Part shown: piece after piece, positions 7,058 to 17,456 of the stretch
Position numbering within the stretch: the first letter of the stretch is position 1
How the letters are laid out: each line of letters begins with the position of its first letter
Source of the DNA: Streptomyces sp. SS1-1
GTDB lineage: Bacteria > Actinomycetota > Actinomycetes > Streptomycetales > Streptomycetaceae
DNA length: 64,000 bases
Reading direction: 5' to 3'
Assembly: GCF_008973465.1 (NCBI RefSeq)
Contig: NZ_WBXN01000004.1
Span: forward strand, 7,170,501-7,234,500
Translations under genes and position numbers: made by a program
Notes under the pieces: generated by a model
What the model was told of the DNA's origin: nothing
Database searches by the model: none
The model's input: the letters and a program-made list of their open reading frames with translations, nothing else

Positions 7058-9244
7058 TCAGTCGGCTTCGGGTCGCCAGGATGGTGCGGCGCGGCGTGCC
7101 GAGTGCGCCGCGAGGAGGCCGATCGTCACAGCGGCGAGTGAGAAGCCGGTGGCTGCTGTGGCCAGGACTGGCCAGGAGAATTTGCCTTCTCGCAAGGATA
7201 TGACGAAGAACAGTGAGTGCCAGTTGGTGATGAATGTGGCGATGCAGGTGGCGATGAGCAACGGCACGGTCAGGTACCACGTGGCGATCGTGCGGAAGAT
7301 TCGGGTGTTGCCGGTAAGGACGCTCAGCGGTGCCAGTCCTCGCCTGATGCGCACGAACTCGGCGGCTGCGCTGATCAGTCCTGTCACCAGCAGCAGGCCC
7401 AGACCTGTGCCGCCGAAAAGGTAGAGCCAGTAGTTGAGCCGATTCTTCTGTTGGGCGCCGATCACCCAGGATTCGCCGGGTGTTTCCACATTGATACCTG
7501 GGAGTACGGCATAGGCGGCTTTCTCGATCGCTGCCCGGTGTCCGGACTCGTCCGCAGCCACGATCAGCGACTGGCGGGCACGACCAGTCGGTAGTGCGCC
7601 GTTGACGGCTTGGACGGTGAGGTTGCCCTGGTAGGGGGCGGCCAGTTCTTGCAGCCGTGGGTCTTGTGTGCTGATGGGCTTGGCGGTTGTCGGGCAGGGC
7701 AGGCGCAGTGCCTTGAGATCGTGGCAGGCGCCGGCCAGGTCGATATGGGGGTGCTCACCTTCGGGATGGGCGGTGGTAGCCAGGAGGTGCGTCCCGTCCG
7801 GAAGGGTGCGTGCGAGGTGTTCAGTGGCGCGTGGGGTGAGGTTGCTGCTGGAGACGGTGAAGAGGGTGTCTCTCACCCGCTGAGTCAGCTGCTTGGCAGC
7901 AGCGGCGCTGTCCCCCAGCCGGCTGTTCCAGACCTGTAGGTGGCTGATGAGACCGATACCGATGATGAAAACCACGGAGAGGCGGACAAGCACTCCTGGA
8001 TGGGCCGCGGTCCAGCGTCCGGCGATGAGGCGCCCCGGGTTGCCCTTGCGATAGCCGCTTGCGGCGATGCGCTTGCCGTTGGCGACGCTGAGCATGGCGA
8101 CAGCCGACGGCAGCGTGGCCCACATCAGAACGGTTCCGGCCAGGAAGACCACAACATCTGGCCCCTTGGGGGCATATTGGCTGAAAGCGATTGCCGCGAC
8201 ACCGACGCCGCACAAGGCCAAGCGCCATTCGGGCAGGTGTGAGGAGGAGGTGCTGGGCCGTGTTGCCGTCTTCGTGCGTTGAACGCGGTGAAGGACCACG
8301 ACCAGCATGAGTGTCAGGACGAGGGAGGCAACGAACGCGGCGATCAGCTGCGGCCACGCATGGCGCAGGTCATCGGCGTTGACGATAAAGCCCGTGAAGG
8401 GCAGCCGTACGTCGGTGGCCAGCAGGACGGCGGCAGGGATGAGAGCCAGGAGTACCCCTACGGCAGCAGGGGTGAAGGCTTCCCCTACGTTCATCACCGC
8501 TCGGTGTGCCCAAGAGGCTCCCAGGGCGTTGACGAGGTGGCTTCGGCGGTCTCGGGTGGCTGATCCGACCCGTGTGGCCACAATCAACAGTGCCAGGCCC
8601 GGTACGGCCATCAGAACGGCGATGACTCCGACAGTCTCCGCCTTGGTGTGAGGATAGATGTCCTGGTTCATCGGGAAGAGCTGGCCGAAGCCCGTGATGT
8701 ACTGCCAGGATGCCGCCGTGGGGTTGGCCGGCGGATGAGCGGGGCGGGCATAGGCAATGCGCTCAGACGGCGACCTGAGCCCCTGCTTGTCGATTGTCCC
8801 GGCGTAACGGCCGTATCTGTCGGTGCTGTTGTTGTCTTTTGCCGCTTCGGCGAGTTCCGGGGACAAGAAGACCTCGCCCGGCCGAGGCCAGCGCGAGAGG
8901 CCTGGGGGCGGAGGGGTGCCGGTCGCGAGAGGCTCGACGTAGATGATGCTGTGCTGTGACGCGCCGAACGAGTCGATGGACTCTTTCCACAATGCTGTGG
9001 CCTGGTGTGCGCTGCTGGCCAGGAGGGGGCCTCGCGCCGTATCGCGCTGCGTGCGGCCGTCGAAGGTCGCGCTGGTGGTCACCATGGCCAGAGCGGTCAG
9101 CGCAAGCGCGGCAGAGGCCATCATCAGGGCCCACATGCGCAGTCGCGTGCCCGGAGTGGTGCGTCCTGCGGCTCGCCCGATCCGCAGAAGCTGGAACCAG
9201 AGCCTTCCCGGGCGGCGGAGGCGTGGTGAGTGCTGGTCAGTCAC
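7058..9244 (-). CDS. FtsX-like ABC transporter permease
   Basis: 728 aa. After a cytosolic basic N-terminus there is a membrane helix (MWALMMASAALALTALAMV), a roughly 140-residue extracytoplasmic region, several helices near residues 205-330 (VGVIAVLMAVPGLALLIVAT), more around 350-440, a second extracytoplasmic region, and a final three-helix FtsX block (IATWYLTVPLLIATCIATFI). The two-half topology with large external domains is that of MacB/LolCE/bacitracin-export-like permeases. The start overlaps the ATPase stop by 4 bp, so the two are translated together. Codon and base use is clearly less GC-rich than in flanking genes, indicating acquisition. Likely role: export of, or protection from, a peptide or lipid; the substrate may be the small secreted protein encoded just upstream. 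Confidence 0.8.
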   Translation of the reverse strand: MTDQHSPRLRRPGRLWFQLLRIGRAAGRTTPGTRLRMWALMMASAALALTALAMVTTSATFDGRTQRDTARGPLLASSAHQATALWKESIDSFGASQHSIIYVEPLATGTPPPPGLSRWPRPGEVFLSPELAEAAKDNNSTDRYGRYAGTIDKQGLRSPSERIAYARPAHPPANPTAASWQYITGFGQLFPMNQDIYPHTKAETVGVIAVLMAVPGLALLIVATRVGSATRDRRSHLVNALGASWAHRAVMNVGEAFTPAAVGVLLALIPAAVLLATDVRLPFTGFIVNADDLRHAWPQLIAAFVASLVLTLMLVVVLHRVQRTKTATRPSTSSSHLPEWRLALCGVGVAAIAFSQYAPKGPDVVVFLAGTVLMWATLPSAVAMLSVANGKRIAASGYRKGNPGRLIAGRWTAAHPGVLVRLSVVFIIGIGLISHLQVWNSRLGDSAAAAKQLTQRVRDTLFTVSSSNLTPRATEHLARTLPDGTHLLATTAHPEGEHPHIDLAGACHDLKALRLPCPTTAKPISTQDPRLQELAAPYQGNLTVQAVNGALPTGRARQSLIVAADESGHRAAIEKAAYAVLPGINVETPGESWVIGAQQKNRLNYWLYLFGGTGLGLLLVTGLISAAAEFVRIRRGLAPLSVLTGNTRIFRTIATWYLTVPLLIATCIATFITNWHSLFFVISLREGKFSWPVLATAATGFSLAAVTIGLLAAHSARRAAPSWRPEAD

Positions 9245-9939
9245 GCGTGCGTCCCCCGCTGGACAGGGATGAGCGTGCTCTCCTGGAGCTGAAACTCGTC
9301 GTCCGCTCGATCGGCGATCGCAGAATCGTGAGTGACTACCAGCAGTGCGCAGTTCCGCTCGCGACAGATCCGGAATAACTGGTCGGCTACATTCTCGCGT
9401 GCCTTCGGGTCCAGTGCACCGGTCGGCTCATCCGCCAGCAGCACGGACGGCTGAGCAATGAGCGCCCGCGCCACGGCTGTGCGCTGGCGTTCTCCTCCGG
9501 AGAGCATGCCGGTTGGGGTACTGCCGTGAGGCACTTCGAGTTCTTCCAGGAGCCGTGTGGCTGACTCATAGGCACGATGATGGTCGGCGCCGTCGAGGAG
9601 CATGGGCAGAGCCACGTTCTCCACTGGTGTCAGTTCGGGCAGCAGCTCGCCGAATTGGAAGACCATGCCGAGGTGTTTGCGGCGGGCCTTGGTCAAGGAG
9701 CCAGGCAGGAGTCCCGTTAGGCGATGCCCCCCTGCCGTGATCGTGCCGGAATCCGGTTTGATCAGACCGAGCACACACATCAGCAGTGTGGACTTCCCCG
9801 ATCCACTAGGCCCGGTAACGGCCACCGACTTCCCCGGGGCCACGGCCAGGTCGACGTTGTTGAGGAGCACACGGTCTCCGACCTGATAAGTCAGGCCTTT
9901 GATCTGGAGACCGCCGCCCAGCGGAGGTGTGCGGGTCAC
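9241..9939 (-). CDS. ABC transporter ATP-binding protein (MacB/LolD type)
   Basis: 232 aa from GTG 9939. Walker A GPSGSGKST (43-51), Q-loop GMVFQF (Q95), signature LSGGERQRTAVARAL (from 146) and Walker B VLLADEPTGALD (166-177) make it a complete MacB/LolD-class ATPase. Longer in-frame starts (up to 10071) would pass through the hairpin at 9983-10019 and are unlikely. There is no clear ribosome site before GTG 9939; an AAGATAT sequence about 8-14 bases upstream could be a -10 for a near-leaderless message. It is the partner of the overlapping permease gene. Confidence 0.88.
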   Translation of the reverse strand: MTRTPPLGGGLQIKGLTYQVGDRVLLNNVDLAVAPGKSVAVTGPSGSGKSTLLMCVLGLIKPDSGTITAGGHRLTGLLPGSLTKARRKHLGMVFQFGELLPELTPVENVALPMLLDGADHHRAYESATRLLEELEVPHGSTPTGMLSGGERQRTAVARALIAQPSVLLADEPTGALDPKARENVADQLFRICRERNCALLVVTHDSAIADRADDEFQLQESTLIPVQRGTHA

Positions 9940-9982
9940 AGCACGTCCATATCTTGAAGTAGCCCAGCGGAGACGAAACGGC

Positions 9983-10019
9983 CCCGTCGGGTAAGCCATG
10001 AAACGGCCTACCCGACGGG
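9983..10019. terminator. Hairpin terminator between secreted-protein gene and ABC genes
   Basis: CCCGTCGGGTA (9983-9993) pairs perfectly with TACCCGACGGG (10009-10019) across a 15-nt loop. It lies 21 bp after the stop of the small secreted protein (minus strand) and ahead of the ATPase start. Transcription of the abundant small product could be partly separated from the transporter by read-through. Confidence 0.75.
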
Positions 10020-10039
10020 TACTCAAGCGGTGACTCCGG

Positions 10040-10384
10040 TTACGGAGCCTTCCACCCGGAGCAATCGTCACTGTCCCAGTCGTTGTCGTCGCACGCCCTG
10101 AACTTGATGACCTTCGAGCCGTCGCCCGAGATCACGCGGGTCTTGAAGCCGCTGTGGTTCCACAGCGTGCGCAGGGTACCGGGGCTGGCCTGGCGGTAGT
10201 ACTCGGCCTTGCCCGAGTCGCCGTCATCGCTACCGTCGTAGACGGAGATAAGACCGTCGTCGCCGTTCCACGGGCTGGTCGCGGTCATGCCGCCGCCCTT
10301 GGCGTCAAGCGCCATCGCGGTGCTGGTCGGCACCCCGATACCAATGATCAACGCTATGCCTGCAATCGCCTTAATTCTGCGCAT
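10040..10384 (-). CDS. Small secreted protein of unknown function (candidate transporter-linked peptide)
   Basis: 114 aa with an excellent AGGGGAGGGA ribosome site 6 bases before ATG 10384. The N-terminus is a typical Sec signal peptide (MRRIKAIAGIALIIGIG... cleavage probably near MALDA). The mature part, about 87 residues, is acidic and Gly/Asp-rich, has only two cysteines (RACDDNDWDSDDCSGWK) that could form one disulfide, and an aromatic EYYRQ...LWNHSG segment. It matches no family I can name with confidence. The pairing with an FtsX-type transporter recalls bacteriocin or secreted-effector operons such as lactococcin-972-like loci, but the family's sequence pattern is not seen. Lower GC than neighbours. 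Confidence 0.65.
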   Translation of the reverse strand: MRRIKAIAGIALIIGIGVPTSTAMALDAKGGGMTATSPWNGDDGLISVYDGSDDGDSGKAEYYRQASPGTLRTLWNHSGFKTRVISGDGSKVIKFRACDDNDWDSDDCSGWKAP

Positions 10385-10500
10385 AGTTGATCCCTCCCCT
10401 GTTTGAAGTGACCTGTACGGCTCGTGTGCCGCCTGGTACAGATGCTGATCAGGGTCCGGGCAAGATTTCTTTCACAAGGGAATTACTCTCAGTGTGAGAG
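10385..10500 (-). promoter_or_regulatory. Promoter/operator region of the secreted-protein gene
   Basis: An AT-richer leader upstream of ATG 10384. It holds an inverted pair CTGTAC (10413-10418) / GTACAG (10436-10441) and a short palindrome CTCTCA-GTG-TGAGAG (10486-10500). Such symmetric sites suggest control by a dimeric regulator not encoded nearby. I could not fix -35/-10 boxes with certainty. Confidence 0.4.
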
Positions 10501-10507
10501 GTGTCAC

Positions 10508-10760
10508 TCAGTGGAATATTCGGTTCCGGACCTGGCGCGTTGTGCTTGACCCCGAGTCGTGGGACCGGCCGCCATGATCCTTGCGGCTGCAGTTGAACCA
10601 GTAGATGGTGGTGCTGAGGTGCATGTCGAGGAGGCGCCTACGGGGGGCAGGTCAGCAGCGAGCGCGGCAGAGCTGCGTCGCGGGCAGCACGGGCAGGGAT
10701 GCCGAATCGGGCGAGGTGGGTGCGGAGGGTTTGCGGGGTGGCGGGCGGCGGTCGCCCGAA
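10508..10760 (-). pseudogene. Decayed C-terminal fragment resembling a Streptomyces integrase-associated protein
   Basis: One minus-strand frame reads TPQTLRTHLARFGIPARAAR (from about 10739) and stops at a TAG near 10660. A neighbouring frame then gives RRRLLDMHLSTTIYWFN down to a TGA at 10508. The pattern L..LGIPARAARNAAL...LLGIH..TA..W is one I associate with the C-terminal tails of actinomycete site-specific integrase/recombinase-type proteins in mobile elements. A frameshift, a stop and loss of the N-terminal catalytic domain make it a remnant. It would mark the right side of the island. Confidence 0.4.
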
Positions 10761-10889
10761 AGGCTGCCGCTGCCGTTCGGCTACCCATGCCCATCAATGC
10801 CCAACCGAACGGAAGGCCGGATCATGGCCCCGCTTCAGGGTGCTGTGACCTGCGAAAAGAGCATGTGAAACAGCTTGTCAGGAGCCCTC
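10761..10889. other. Intergenic stretch before beta-propeller gene
   Basis: No gene seen. It contains the return to core base composition and the CAGGAG ribosome site (10879-10884) of the next gene. Confidence 0.4.
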
Positions 10890-11975
10890 GTGTCACGCCC
10901 GGCCCGCCTCGTCGCGTCGCTCGACGCCCCCTTGCCCGTCACCGGCTTCGAGTCGGCCCCGAGCCTGGTGTCCGGGCCGGGCGCCCGGTTCCTCGTCCAG
11001 CGGGACGACACCCACCTGATCGTGCGGGAACTCGCGGGCTGGGAGCCGGTTTCGACGATCCGCTTCCCCGCGCCCTGGCCGCCCGGGTTCGGCTCGTGGG
11101 CCGTGTCGCCCGACGCCGGCCTCGCCGTGTTCGCGGGACGGCACGCCCTGAGCGCCGTCGACCGGTCCGGACGGGTGCGCTGGGAACTGCGGCACCCCTG
11201 CTGGGCGGGGTGCGCGGGACACCCGGACGCCTCCGCGTACGTGGACGACCGGAACCACCGGTACTCCGGCAGCGGCTCGGCCGCCTTCGCCGCCGACGGC
11301 AAGGTCGTCTGGGCGCATGTACCCGGCCCCTCGGCGGACGGGGACGAAGGCGGGGAGGAGTGGCTGGTCCTCGACGCCGCCGACGGCACGGTGCTGGCCC
11401 GCACCGGCACCGGGACGGTGGCGGCCGGCTCCGTCCACGTCCCGCACCCCGACCCCGGCCAGATGGGCCTGACCATCGGCGAGGGCCAGGACGGCTCGCC
11501 CCTGCGCTGGGGCCGATGGGACGGCCGGGAGCTCACCGTGGACACCTTCGGCGGAGAGGACCGCGTGCTGCTCGCGGTGAGCCCCTCGGGGGACCGCCTG
11601 CTCACCGTCACCCACGACCAGGACACCCTCGCCGTGCACCGCACCGCCGACGGCTCCGTGGCGGCCGCCCTCGACGCGGACGCGATACCCCCGCACCCGG
11701 CGGCCGCCGCGGAGGACGCCGAGGACGACGAGGCCCGCGCCTGGTTCGACTACGAGGGCGGCTTCGTCGACGAGGACACCGTCGTGGCCGGGACCGTCGA
11801 GAGCGACGAGGAGTCCGGGCCCGCCCGGCACTGGCTCGCCGACCCGGCCTCCCCGCGCCCGCCCGACCGGATCGCCTACCCGGTCGAGGTGTCCGGCCCG
11901 CCCAGGGCGCTGGGCGAGGGAACCTGGTACACGGCGTCCGCCGTCGGCAGCGCCCTGCTCGTCTGGACCCTGTGA
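10890..11975 (+). CDS. Beta-propeller (WD40/quinoprotein-like) protein
   Basis: 361 aa from GTG 10890, CAGGAG 5 bases upstream (an in-frame TTG at 10875 lacks a site). The sequence is a series of short beta-blade units with recurring D-G/DRSGRVRWEL, ADGKVVWAH and SPSGDRLLTVTHDQDTLAVH patterns, as in cytosolic WD40- or PQQ-propeller-like proteins. There is no signal peptide or membrane anchor. An acidic linker (EDAEDDEARAWFDYE) lies near residue 285. Such proteins usually serve as interaction platforms; no enzymatic residues are evident. The gene stands alone and is convergent with secDF. Confidence 0.65.
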   Translation: MSRPARLVASLDAPLPVTGFESAPSLVSGPGARFLVQRDDTHLIVRELAGWEPVSTIRFPAPWPPGFGSWAVSPDAGLAVFAGRHALSAVDRSGRVRWELRHPCWAGCAGHPDASAYVDDRNHRYSGSGSAAFAADGKVVWAHVPGPSADGDEGGEEWLVLDAADGTVLARTGTGTVAAGSVHVPHPDPGQMGLTIGEGQDGSPLRWGRWDGRELTVDTFGGEDRVLLAVSPSGDRLLTVTHDQDTLAVHRTADGSVAAALDADAIPPHPAAAAEDAEDDEARAWFDYEGGFVDEDTVVAGTVESDEESGPARHWLADPASPRPPDRIAYPVEVSGPPRALGEGTWYTASAVGSALLVWTL

Positions 11976-11990
11976 CCGGGCCCCGACCTC

Positions 11991-14192
<2,202 letters not shown>

Positions 14193-14260
14193 GAGAGGCC
14201 TCCGGCAGGCACACCACGGCCACCTCGGTGACCGGGGTCGGGCGGGGAAGGGAACGTGCG

Positions 14261-14626
14261 TCAGATGCCGGAGGCGGACGGCGGAGCACGCCGGTGGTGG
14301 TCGTGACCCGGGTGGGCCTGCCGCGGCACGGCCGCCGCGCGGAGGGGCGTACGGGCGTACGACGGCTCGCGATGCGGTGCGCTGCGCGCGGCGGGGACGG
14401 CGGGCGGCGCCGGCCGTTCGGCGGGGGCGTCGCCCTGGCCGCGGACCGCGGCGGGACGGACGTGGTCGTGTCCGTCGTCCACGGACGGCACGCCGCCGGC
14501 CGTCAGGGACGTGGGGGAGGGGTGCGGGGCGGCGTGGACCGGAGGGCTCAGCAGCGCCAGGAGCACGGCGAGCAGGACGGCGACCGGCCCCGCGGCACGG
14601 GGGACGACGCGTGCGGTGCGCGCCAT
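14261..14626 (-). CDS. Small secreted His-rich protein
   Basis: 121 aa from ATG 14626 with a GGAGGGGAC ribosome site. There is a Sec signal peptide (basic start, AVLLAVLLALLSPPVHA) and a mature part that is low-complexity, Pro/Ala/Arg-rich, with histidine clusters DDGHDH and HPGHDHHRR. The histidines suggest metal binding, though this is inference. It lies between the two-component operon and secDF on the same strand (68 bp before secDF), so it may be expressed with either. No family recognised. Confidence 0.6.
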   Translation of the reverse strand: MARTARVVPRAAGPVAVLLAVLLALLSPPVHAAPHPSPTSLTAGGVPSVDDGHDHVRPAAVRGQGDAPAERPAPPAVPAARSAPHREPSYARTPLRAAAVPRQAHPGHDHHRRAPPSASGI

Positions 14627-14724
14627 ACGCCGTCCCCTCCTCCGGTTCTGCGGCCGTCTCGGTCGGGGCCCGAGGGACCTGGCCGGGGAGTAGGCGGCCA
14701 GGACCCTCGGGCAGCTGGGGCGGG

Positions 14725-15390
14725 TCAGGGCTCGATGAGCCCCGCCCGGATGGCGTAGCGGGTGAGCTCCAGACGGTCCCGCAGGCCCAGCTTGTGCAGC
14801 AGGTTCGCCCGGTGCCGGTGGACCGTCTTGATGCTGATGAACAGCAGCTCGGCGATCTCCTTGGACGAGTGGCCCTCGGCGACGAGCTTGAGGACCTCCT
14901 CCTCGCGGGGCGTGAGGACCTGACCGGGGGGCTCCTCGCCATGGCGGACCCGGTCGAGGTAGTTGCGGATCAGGGCGGTGACCGCGCCCGGGTACAGGAA
15001 GGGCTCGTCGCGCACGGCCGCCCGGCAGGCGGTGACCAGGTCGCGGTCGGCCACCGACTTCAGCACATAGCCGCTCGCCCCGGCCTTCAGCGCCTGGAAG
15101 AAGTACTGCTCGTTGTCGTGCATCGTCAGGATCAGCACCCGCACGTCCGGCTTCAGCGCGTTGAGCTCCCGGGCGGCCTGGAGCCCCGTCATCCGGGGCA
15201 TCGTGATGTCCAGGACGGCCAGGTCGACGTCCTGGCCGCGGGCCAGCGCGACCGCCTCGGCGCCGTCGCCGGCCTCCGCGACGACCTCCAGGTCGGGCTC
15301 GCGGTCGAGGATCAGCCGCACCCCGCGCCGTACCAGCGCGTGGTCGTCGGCGAGGAGGATGCGGATCACGGGGGTGTCGGTGGTGGTCAT
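14725..15390 (-). CDS. NarL/LuxR-type response regulator
   Basis: 221 aa. The receiver domain has DD at 15-16, the phospho-acceptor Asp61 (VLDITMP), and the conserved Thr and Lys later (LILTMHD, YVLKSV). The C-terminal LuxR HTH (about 155-215) reads LTPREEEVLKLVAEGHSSKE then IKTVHRHRANLLHKLGLRDR. Its ATG overlaps the kinase stop (15387-15390). Target promoters are unknown; the adjacent secreted protein and secDF genes are plausible, suggesting an envelope or secretion response. Confidence 0.92.
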   Translation of the reverse strand: MTTTDTPVIRILLADDHALVRRGVRLILDREPDLEVVAEAGDGAEAVALARGQDVDLAVLDITMPRMTGLQAARELNALKPDVRVLILTMHDNEQYFFQALKAGASGYVLKSVADRDLVTACRAAVRDEPFLYPGAVTALIRNYLDRVRHGEEPPGQVLTPREEEVLKLVAEGHSSKEIAELLFISIKTVHRHRANLLHKLGLRDRLELTRYAIRAGLIEP

Positions 15391-16349
15391 GACTGCTTTC
15401 CGGGGACGGACGCGACGGGGACGGCGAGCCGGACCTGTGTCCCGGCCCGCGGCTCGGAGGTGATGTCCAGCGCGGCCCCCACGAGCAGGGCCCGCTCACG
15501 CATGCCGCGGATCCCCGCGCCCTCGCGCGCGACGCCCGTTCCCCGGCCGTCGTCGGTGACGGACAGGACCACCGTGCCCCCGGTGTGCCGCAGACCCATC
15601 TCCACCTTCCCGGCCTCGGCGTGGCGGGCCGCGTTCGTCAGGGCCTCCTGCGCGACCCGGTACAGCACCAGCTCGGTCTCCGGGTCCAGCGCGGGCAGGT
15701 CCGGGTCGAAACGGCGGGTCACGCGCAGCCCGGTGTGGGTGGCGAACTCCGTCGTCAGCGAGGTCAGCGCACTCACCAGACCGAGGTCCTCCAGGACACC
15801 GGGGCGCAGCCTGCGCACCAGCCGGCGGACCTCGTCCAGGCTCTCCCTAGTGATCTCCTGCGCCTGCTGCAGCTCCCCGCGCAGGGGCTCCTCCGCCTCG
15901 TCGGCCGCCCTCTTCAGCACCAGCAGGATCGCGGTCATGCTCTGACCGACCTCGTCGTGCAGCTCCTGGGCGATACGGCGCCGCTCGCCCTCCTGGGCGA
16001 GCAGGGCCCGCGCGCTGCTGGCGGCGCGCTCGTGCTCGAGCCGCTCCAGCATGGCGTTGAAGCCGCTGATCAGCTCGGCGGTCTCACCCCGCCCCTGCTC
16101 CGGCAGGCGCTGTCCGGGCCGCAGCAGGTCGACGGTGGTCATCAGCCGGGTGAGCCGGCCCAGCGGGGCCAGCCCGATGCGCAGCAGGGCGGCGTTGGCG
16201 ATCAGCATCACGGCCAGACCGCCGACCAGGATGATCGCCTCGGTCAGCAGCACCGGCACGGAGACGGTGACCGGCGCCCACAGCAGCAACGCGGTCGCGG
16301 TGCCCAGCACCACGGCGTTGAGGGCGAAGATCCGCCAGAACAGGGACAC
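15387..16349 (-). CDS. Sensor histidine kinase, HisKA_3 family
   Basis: 320 aa, GTG start with AAGGAG upstream. Two N-terminal membrane helices (about 8-28 and 32-55) have almost no external loop, so the signal is probably sensed within the membrane. A HAMP domain (about 60-110) is followed by the phosphorylation helix with His131 (AQELHDEVGQS), N-box EALTNAARH (N239), G1 DDGRG (266-270) and G2 GAGIRGMRER (278-287). The arrangement is a LiaS/DesK-like, NarL-class kinase. It is co-translated with its response regulator. Confidence 0.92.
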   Translation of the reverse strand: MSLFWRIFALNAVVLGTATALLLWAPVTVSVPVLLTEAIILVGGLAVMLIANAALLRIGLAPLGRLTRLMTTVDLLRPGQRLPEQGRGETAELISGFNAMLERLEHERAASSARALLAQEGERRRIAQELHDEVGQSMTAILLVLKRAADEAEEPLRGELQQAQEITRESLDEVRRLVRRLRPGVLEDLGLVSALTSLTTEFATHTGLRVTRRFDPDLPALDPETELVLYRVAQEALTNAARHAEAGKVEMGLRHTGGTVVLSVTDDGRGTGVAREGAGIRGMRERALLVGAALDITSEPRAGTQVRLAVPVASVPGKQS

Positions 16350-16707
16350 CGCGATGCCTCTCTCCTTGTGACAGGGCTCTGTCCTCCCTTTCGGTCACCG
16401 CGTACCCCGGGCATGAGCCATGGCCGGGGCTCACGCCGACGGCCTGAGCCCCAGCTTGCTCCCGGCCGGCCGCCGCGTCGATGGGTGCCAGTGCCCATTT
16501 CCACCGGTCGCGGGCCTGTCGGCCCCGGGCGTGACGGTCCGTAAATGGGTATCGCGCCCGATGGGATTCCCGCGCGTGGTCGGCCACGGTGGGGGCATGA
16601 CCCAGCAGCCACCGTGACCCGGCACCCCGCATCCGCCAGGCCTGCCCCCGGCAGGCCTTCTCCGTATGCCCCGCCCCGTCACGAACGCTTCGACGCTAGG
16701 ACCCGCC
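16350..16707. other. Gene-poor stretch between two-component operon and DksA genes
   Basis: About 360 bp with divergent transcription on either side. I see no supportable gene beyond a 6-codon mini-ORF (MTQQPP, near 16598). It contains a GGGTAT sequence near 16545 that could be a -10 of a stress-sigma promoter, and the hairpin listed separately. Confidence 0.4.
16638..16658. terminator. Perfect 9-bp hairpin upstream of DksA-like gene
   Basis: AGGCCTGCC - CCC - GGCAGGCCT, followed by TTCTCC. It lies 49 bp before the ATG of the first DksA-like gene, so it could be a 5'-leader attenuator rather than the end of an upstream gene, since no plus-strand gene precedes it. Confidence 0.5.
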
Positions 16708-17037
16708 ATGTCACTCGACACCACCCCGACCGATCACCGTCTCAAGCACGCGACGGCCCATGAGACCCGTCAGCGGCTGGAGCACGAGCGCGCCACCCGC
16801 CTCACGCAGCTGCAGGCCCTCGAAGAGGCCGGTCCCGGCGACGAGACCGCGGAGCACCTGGCGGCGCAGAAGGAGACCCTGCGGCGCGTCCTCAAGGAGA
16901 TCGACGCCGCCTTCGCCCGCGTCGAGGACGGCGGCTACGGCACCTGCCAGGGCTGCGCCAAGCCGATCCCGGCCGAACGCCTGGAGATCCTGCCGTACGC
17001 GCGGTACTGCGTGCCCTGCCAGCGCAGCACCGCCTGA
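16708..17037 (+). CDS. TraR/DksA-family zinc-finger protein 1
   Basis: 109 aa from ATG 16708 (an in-frame ATG at 16666 has no better ribosome site). The N-terminal coiled coil (about 10-72, TRQRLEHERATRLTQLQALE) is followed by a C4 zinc finger: C80, C83, C101, C104 in GTCQGCAKPI...YARYCVPC. DksA-type proteins insert the coiled coil into the RNA-polymerase secondary channel. The coiled-coil tip lacks the classic DxxDxA acidic motif, so the effect on polymerase may differ. It is the first of two such genes ahead of an actin-like gene, an order I recall from S. coelicolor (SCO6164-6166 region). Confidence 0.85.
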   Translation: MSLDTTPTDHRLKHATAHETRQRLEHERATRLTQLQALEEAGPGDETAEHLAAQKETLRRVLKEIDAAFARVEDGGYGTCQGCAKPIPAERLEILPYARYCVPCQRSTA

Positions 17038-17087
17038 CCCGCTCCGTCCCCGCTCCGTCTCCCCGCCCTGCCCGAAGGGGTGAAGTC

Positions 17088-17456
17088 GTGAACCAGATCA
17101 CCGGTGACCGCACCGCGGCGCTGTCGGCCGAGGACCTCGCGGCGCTCCGCGAGAACCTGCACGAGCAGCTTCTGTTCCGCCGTGAGCAGCTCCAGCAGCT
17201 CACGGCCGCTGCCCTGCCGCGCGCCGAGGCGCTGCCGGACCGCCAGGGCGCCGGCCGTATCGAGGTGCGCGTCAAGCTCGCCGCCTCCGCGCGCATGGTC
17301 CTCGCCGACGTCGAGGCGGCCCTGGCCCGCATGGACGACGGCAGCTACGGCACCTGCCGGCTGTGCCGCCGGACCATCGACCTCGACCGCCTGATGATCG
17401 TGCCCCAGGCCCGCTACTGCGCCCGCTGCCAGCAGGTGAAGGAGGCCCGGCGGTGA
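17088..17456 (+). CDS. TraR/DksA-family zinc-finger protein 2
   Basis: 122 aa from GTG 17088, with GAAGGGG as ribosome site. It shows the same architecture as its upstream neighbour: helical hairpin (about 13-85) and C4 zinc finger C90, C93, C111, C114 (GTCRLCRRTI...ARYCARC). The two paralogues share the YGTC and ARYC motifs but differ strongly in the coiled coil, so they are probably not redundant. The stop overlaps the next gene's GTG (GTGA), giving tight coupling to the actin-like protein. Confidence 0.85.
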   Translation: MNQITGDRTAALSAEDLAALRENLHEQLLFRREQLQQLTAAALPRAEALPDRQGAGRIEVRVKLAASARMVLADVEAALARMDDGSYGTCRLCRRTIDLDRLMIVPQARYCARCQQVKEARR

